A DNA stretch of 64,000 nt from Babylonia areolata (Eukaryota; Mollusca; Gastropoda; Neogastropoda; Buccinidae): positions 38,416,777 to 38,480,776 of the forward strand of contig NC_134878.1 in NCBI RefSeq assembly GCF_041734735.1. The letters run 5' to 3'. Below, one piece after another: positions 60,273 to 64,000 of this stretch. The number at the start of each line of letters is the position of its first letter. Position 1 is the first letter of the stretch. A program made the translations under genes and the position numbers. Under the pieces are notes generated by a model. The model worked only from the letters and a program-made list of their open reading frames with translations, was not told the origin of the DNA and made no database searches.

Positions 60273-61329
60273 TCCTCTCTTCTCGGTGTACCCCTCTGGG
60301 TACTTGCTGATGTTTACAACCTGACCATTCTTGCGAATCCAATGGGCGTACTCGTCCCCCAAAGCCTTTGCCTGATCTCTCTTGCTTTTCATCTCCTTAA
60401 AAAGAGCATATTCTTCTTTCCTTTCCTGTGGTGTTAGGTCCTTTCTCAATGTTATCTTAACGTACAGCCTTTCTGGGAGTGGGCTACTTTTTTCATCAAC
60501 ACCTTGTGTAGAACTTGCTTTCCTAGCTCTGTGGTAGGCTGTCAATACTTCATTTCTGGTAGATTCTAAACTGAGGCAGTCGTAATGGTCTCGCTTTCCA
60601 ATACTGCTCATCAACCTTTTTCTTGTTTAGTATACCCAGTCGTCTCTGTTCAAGTGGTCTGTGTTCTACTTTTAATTCTTCTAGAAGTTTGATTACAGTT
60701 GTTTGGTCATTCTTCTTTCTTTTTTCAGCAGATTCAGATCCATCTTCTCTCAGGCCAAATATCACAAGATTGGTCCTTCTTCGCACCCTGTCCTCTAGTT
60801 CTGCTATCTGTTCCTTGGATTTTGCTGAGATCATATCTTCCACATCAGCCTTTGTTGTAGCCCTTTCTACTTGGTCTTCATTTTGACGAACTCGGTCATG
60901 TGTTATTTCCTTTACTGTGTCAATCATTTCTGCTGTAAACTGACCCTGCTCAATTTCTGTCACTTTATTTTTCACCTCTGAGACCTCCGTAGTCAGTTTT
61001 TCTATCTCCTTCTCAAGCTTGAGAATGCTGCCAACAAGCTTGCTTGCTGTCTTATTGCATGACTTTGAGCAGTAGAAATGCAGCACAGAGTTCTGTTTCT
61101 GATTGTCCTTTTTAATTAGCTGGTATGTATCATCCTCAATGTCCTCACAGGCTGAATGGAACCATGTTTCACAAAGCTCACAAAAAAGAGCTTTTTGATT
61201 ATCTGTACATGAAAGTCCGCAACTACCACAGTTGTCAGTATCCACTGACCACTCTGTACTATTTACTGAGCCTTTTCTGCTCTTGTCCTGGCCCGTGGAT
61301 GAATTTTCTCTTCTGGCAGAACCTGACAT
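60273..61329 (-). pseudogene. ORF1 of the L2/CR1-like LINE (PHD finger, coiled coil)
   Basis: The likely start is the ATG at 61327-61329 (MSGSARRENSST); an upstream frame opening at 61488 adds a sequence without family features. A C4HC3 PHD-type zinc finger follows (CGSCGLSC, CELCETWFHSAC, then CSKSC). Next is a coiled coil (LVGSILKLEKEIEKLTTEVS) and the RNA-binding segment beginning RRRTNLVIFGLREDG. One frame change near 60600 separates this from the C-terminal part (STRNEVLTAYHRARKAS, LTPQERKEEYALFKEMKSKR). PHD fingers are known in ORF1 of some CR1-group LINEs; the role may be chromatin or target binding, but that is inference. Confidence 0.8.
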
Positions 61330-61937
61330 TTCGGTGCTGATCCAAGTATGGTCACACTCATAGCCTATGCAATATGAATGTATAAGTGGACCTATGAAAC
61401 ACTTGCTGAAATCCTTGGACCTTATAGTTTGGACAATGTCAATGAACTTGCACAAATGAACACTCATGAAAATTTTAAGAGTGCACAAGATAAAAAGAAA
61501 ATGTAAAAATCAAGTCCGTATGTTGCTTCATGAAATGCAGCCGCACAGAATGTCATTCGGAAATAGAGAAACAGAAATTTCACTCACCAAATGTTCGATG
61601 TGTTTACTGTTTGCAATGCAGATAGTTGCTGCCTAAGTGGCACTCCTCCAATATGTTATCTAAATTTATCTTGACTCAACTGTCTACTCAGTTGCCGCAA
61701 CCTGTGCCCGCCATCTTGCCTGCGTTTTTGACAACAAATTAAACTCTAATAACTGGTCTATCTTGAAGTTTTAGCTAAAGAAAACACCGCAAAGTAACAA
61801 GTCCAGTGTGTACACTATGATTTCTCTTGTTCTTGCTGCCTGTCATCCGATTTTTCATATCAAAATTGACAATTTACTAGTGATTTTGCTGGAGCAAAAC
61901 AAAACCCACGTCTGCTCCCCCCACCACGCGTGCATCT

Positions 61938-62170
61938 AGATTTGAGACAGGTCAATAATTTTTCAATTATGATCCAAAGATAGTTTCTTCCACCCTGCAA
62001 CAGCAGATTTGAAGCTTTCAGGAAAATAACTTGACAACAAGGAAGTATTGATGAGATGAGTGATGTGTGGCAGTTGAACATCAATACCTACAAATAGGAC
62101 CGGGCAGGTTCAGTCTCTGTCAAGCTCACAGGATTTTGGACAAGCGTTGAGATACACTCCTCCAGTGACT
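61938..62170 (-). mobile_element. Older LINE, 5' side of the split copy
   Basis: Minus-strand pieces ITHLINTSLLSSYFPESFKS and KKLSLDHN, then a [14 protein letters not shown]-like junction cut at 61938. The continuation SNLSFLSK appears at 57146, so the two parts are one RT interrupted by the L2/CR1-like LINE. The right limit is approximate. Confidence 0.7.
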
Positions 62171-62641
62171 GGAATTAAATGTTACTGACTTCAAGTTAAA
62201 CTTAAACATAATATATCTCTTTCTCTGAAACGTTGCATGCAAATAGCAATGCATCAATACAGTATAATATAGGATGTTAACACTATCCTGGATCCACTGG
62301 CCTCTGGATATAGCTGCAACCTATTCTGAGTTTCAATTTTAGCAAAAGTAACTAATGACTTGTCTCTTGGGTGTCAATGAATTATGAAGCAATATTGAAA
62401 TTGGAATATCAGTTACCGACACTATTTGTTGCAAATACAGTACTCATGGAATGCATAGATCTGCCCAAAGAAAAAAACCAAATTTTTTTTTAATCTTAAA
62501 GTTAAAGAAGGTTTATAACTGCAAGGTATACTGATTAATGACTGCATTATATATTGGGCTGCTGAGTCCATGCCAGACCTCATCATCGTTGGCTCCAGTT
62601 GGACTATATATATATATATATATATATAATATTCCTATATG

Positions 62642-62679
<38 letters not shown>

Positions 62680-62736
62680 ACTGTATGTATATACTAAAAA
62701 ATAAGTTCGATTCTACATGATAAATATCAACAGTAC
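62171..62736. other. STK11 intron 1, proximal part
   Basis: No element recognised apart from a (TA)n then (TG)n tract at 62604-62678. Confidence 0.7.
62604..62678. repeat. TA and TG microsatellite
   Basis: (TA)n about 24 bases and (GT)n about 32 bases, close to exon 1. Confidence 0.9.
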
Positions 62737-63068
62737 CTTTGTACATTCTGTTCACCATTGGGTATTTTTCTGAGTTTCTTTCGCTTCAGTATCTTCACTG
62801 CTCGACGAAACAATGTCTCGGTATCAAGCACTTCCTTAACTTTACCATACGATCCCTCTCCAAGCAAATCACCCATTAGATATTTCCCTATCAACTTTGC
62901 ACGTCGCCGCCGAGGTTGGTACACGATGTCTTTTGAATCTACCCGGTGAATGAATAAAGGATCGTCGTCGTTCATGAAATCCGAAGGATCAATGTGCCCC
63001 ATATCTTCGACTAGATCTTCATTACCGGGTGGTGCTGCATCATCCATTATGTTCCCCTCGTCCATCAT
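62737..63068 (-). CDS. STK11: STK11/LKB1 exon 1: start, nuclear-localisation motif, glycine loop
   Basis: First coding exon of serine/threonine kinase 11 (LKB1), which with STRAD and MO25 phosphorylates AMPK and related kinases. The 332 nt start at tandem Met codons (63063-63068; either could serve) and end CAAAG before donor GTACTG (62731-62736), leaving phase 2 as in human. Residues 1-38 are an acidic leader unlike human; from FIHRVDS on it aligns closely. PRRRRAK (52-58) matches the human nuclear-localisation motif. [20 protein letters not shown] (61-80) holds the glycine loop, and AVKIL supplies the ATP-binding Lys (residue 92). [10 protein letters not shown] closes the exon. The gene runs leftwards through exons at 53829, 50833, 48790 and 34549; introns 1 and 4 are large (8.8 and 14.1 kb) because of retroelements. 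Confidence 0.97.
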
Positions 63069-63170
63069 TTGAAAGAAATGTATGTATTCTTAAAGAAAAC
63101 CTCATTACGGGTGTGCGTTCAGAATAGGAAATGCCACCATCTTAGCTTCGTTTCGAAGCGAGGCTGTTGC
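63069..63170 (-). promoter_or_regulatory. STK11 5' region with YY1-like site
   Basis: Minus-strand AAGATGGTGGC (about 63133-63143) differs by one base from the YY1 core AAGATGGCGGC often found near starts of housekeeping transcripts. It is 65-75 bases upstream of the ATG, next to a short inverted repeat GCTTCG/CGAAGC. The transcription start is not known. Confidence 0.35.
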
Positions 63171-63678
63171 CGGCAGCCTTAGAACGATAGGCAGTGTTGT
63201 TAAATGTCGGTTGATTCAAAAGTCTCTGTAATTTATCAGCATAGCTTGATACACTTTTTTAATCGTGCATTTTTTATTATATTGTATATATTCTTATCAG
63301 AATATATTTTGTCTCGAAAGATTGATTATGAATGACAAGGGCCTGGTTGTGCGTTTTTCTGTTGTTTTTTAATGGCTATATGCACGGTCGCTGACAGCTG
63401 TGAAGATAATACCACCTCCAGTCTCGATCTTTACTTGCGTCGACAGAGGAGGGTCAATTGATTCCATGCTCTTTAGTTCTATGATTTATAGTGACCAACA
63501 ATTTTTTTTTTAAAGATCGAATGTAAAAATAAAAACTTGGTGACCCAAATTGTGATCGAGGAAAGGGGTCACGTCATGTGACTTGTGACGGGTCCTATGA
63601 CCGGTCGACACATCAAGATCCAAAGATGAACAGGCCGGGTTCGGGAGGGTCACCGTAACCCAATTGTTCTATGACTTG
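63171..63678. other. Upstream region of STK11
   Basis: No gene or element recognised; GC-mixed sequence with T and A runs. Confidence 0.5.
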
Positions 63679-64000
63679 AAGGGAGGTGACAGAATGGATA
63701 AGACGCTGGTTTTCCAGTGCAGTGTCCGCGAGGGTCTGGGTTCGAATCCCGCTCTCGCTCTTTCCCTAAGTTTGACCGGAAAACCAAACTGAGCGTCTAG
63801 TCATTTCCATGAGACGATTATCCGAGGTCCCTTGGCGCACTGAAAAAGAAGCAATGGCAAAATATGTGTTGTCCTCTGGCAAAAATCTGTAGAAGAATAT
63901 CCACTCGGCCCAGGTATACAAGTATACAGGAGATCCTGTATGTACAGTTATCATGTGGGAAGATATCCTTTATGCACACTCACTATATCTGGAAGGATAT
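63679..64000 (+). mobile_element. tRNA-derived SINE, cut by window end
   Basis: Head with A box TGGATAAGACG and B box GGGTTCGAATCCCG, then CAAACTGAGCGTCTAGTCAT, a core CTTGGCGCACTGAAAAAGAA, TGTTGTCCTCTGGCAAAA and TATCCACTCGG. The core is shared with SINEs at 54215-54655 and 14140-14345. The right end lies beyond the window. Confidence 0.85.

Larger units (their letters stand above)
57147..61937 (-). mobile_element. Full-length L2/CR1-like LINE with target duplication
   Basis: 4.8 kb bounded by the 8-base duplication AGATTTGA (57139-57146 and 61938-61945, plus strand). Order on the minus strand: 5' region with a CAAGATGGCGGGC motif (61706-61720), ORF1 with a PHD finger and coiled coil (about 60273-61329), AP endonuclease pieces (60211 to about 59650: GVTEVKPKN, GLTYRSP, VIIGDFNFSEIDW), linker, reverse transcriptase (about 57620-58860; PDEWKCAFVMPVFKK, MDYQKAFNSVPH) and C-terminal end (57335-57560). 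The catalytic FADD region near 58160 reads MFTDDTKLYA. ORF2 is broken into several frames and carries a 57-base insertion. It ends in a short ACAAGTCA-type tail. Confidence 0.85.

Noticed and set aside
63685-63755. tRNA gene
   Set aside because: A and B boxes are present but the segment is the head of a SINE continuing into a non-tRNA body; the same holds at 15180, 54600 and 54810.

Overview
This window is eukaryotic, intron-rich and dominated by repeats. It most likely comes from a gastropod mollusc. The reasons are tRNA-headed SINEs of a kind I associate with marine snails, several LINE families typical of molluscs, abundant long CA/TA/CT microsatellites, and one conserved animal gene whose divergence from the human protein fits a mollusc. 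The taxon is an inference; no marker in the window fixes the species.

The only host gene I can support is STK11/LKB1, the master kinase upstream of AMPK, on the minus strand. Its first five coding exons lie at 62737-63068, 53829-53912, 50833-50922, 48790-48922 and 34549-34686. Lengths of exons 2 to 4 (84, 90 and 133 nt) and all phases match the human gene. Exon 5 is 138 nt against 137 in human because of one extra base in the activation segment. Intron 2 starts with GC and ends with AG, while the human counterpart is a U12-type AT-AC intron. Exons 6 onward are not visible.

Layout: 0-15 kb is intergenic or far-3' sequence with broken LINE pieces, a stem-loop-ended repeat, simple repeats and a complex 3-kb tandem array. 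At 15.2-24.9 kb lies a three-level nest: a tRNA-derived SINE split by a Ty3/gypsy element, which is itself split by a second, younger and apparently whole Mag-like Ty3/gypsy element on the opposite strand. At 25.0-28.4 kb is an unclassified element with inverted ends that has collected LINE pieces and minisatellites. At 29.3-31.6 kb are two satellites and a LINE ORF1 with two 2A-like motifs, ending at a 100-N scaffold gap (31619-31718).

From 34.5 kb to 63.1 kb everything is inside STK11. Intron 4 holds two endonuclease-type LINEs on opposite strands and a DIRS-like tyrosine-recombinase retroelement with inverted ends (42.7-48.7 kb). Much of 34.96-45.64 kb looks like unpolished long-read consensus: homopolymers are stretched and recognisable reading frames break constantly. 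Intron 2 holds a LINE fragment. Intron 1 holds two SINEs and a full-length L2/CR1-like LINE with a PHD-finger ORF1, inserted inside an older LINE with an 8-bp target duplication. Upstream of STK11 another SINE runs off the window end.

Apart from STK11 there is no sign of genes working together; the story is a conserved kinase gene whose introns serve as a landing ground for retroelements.
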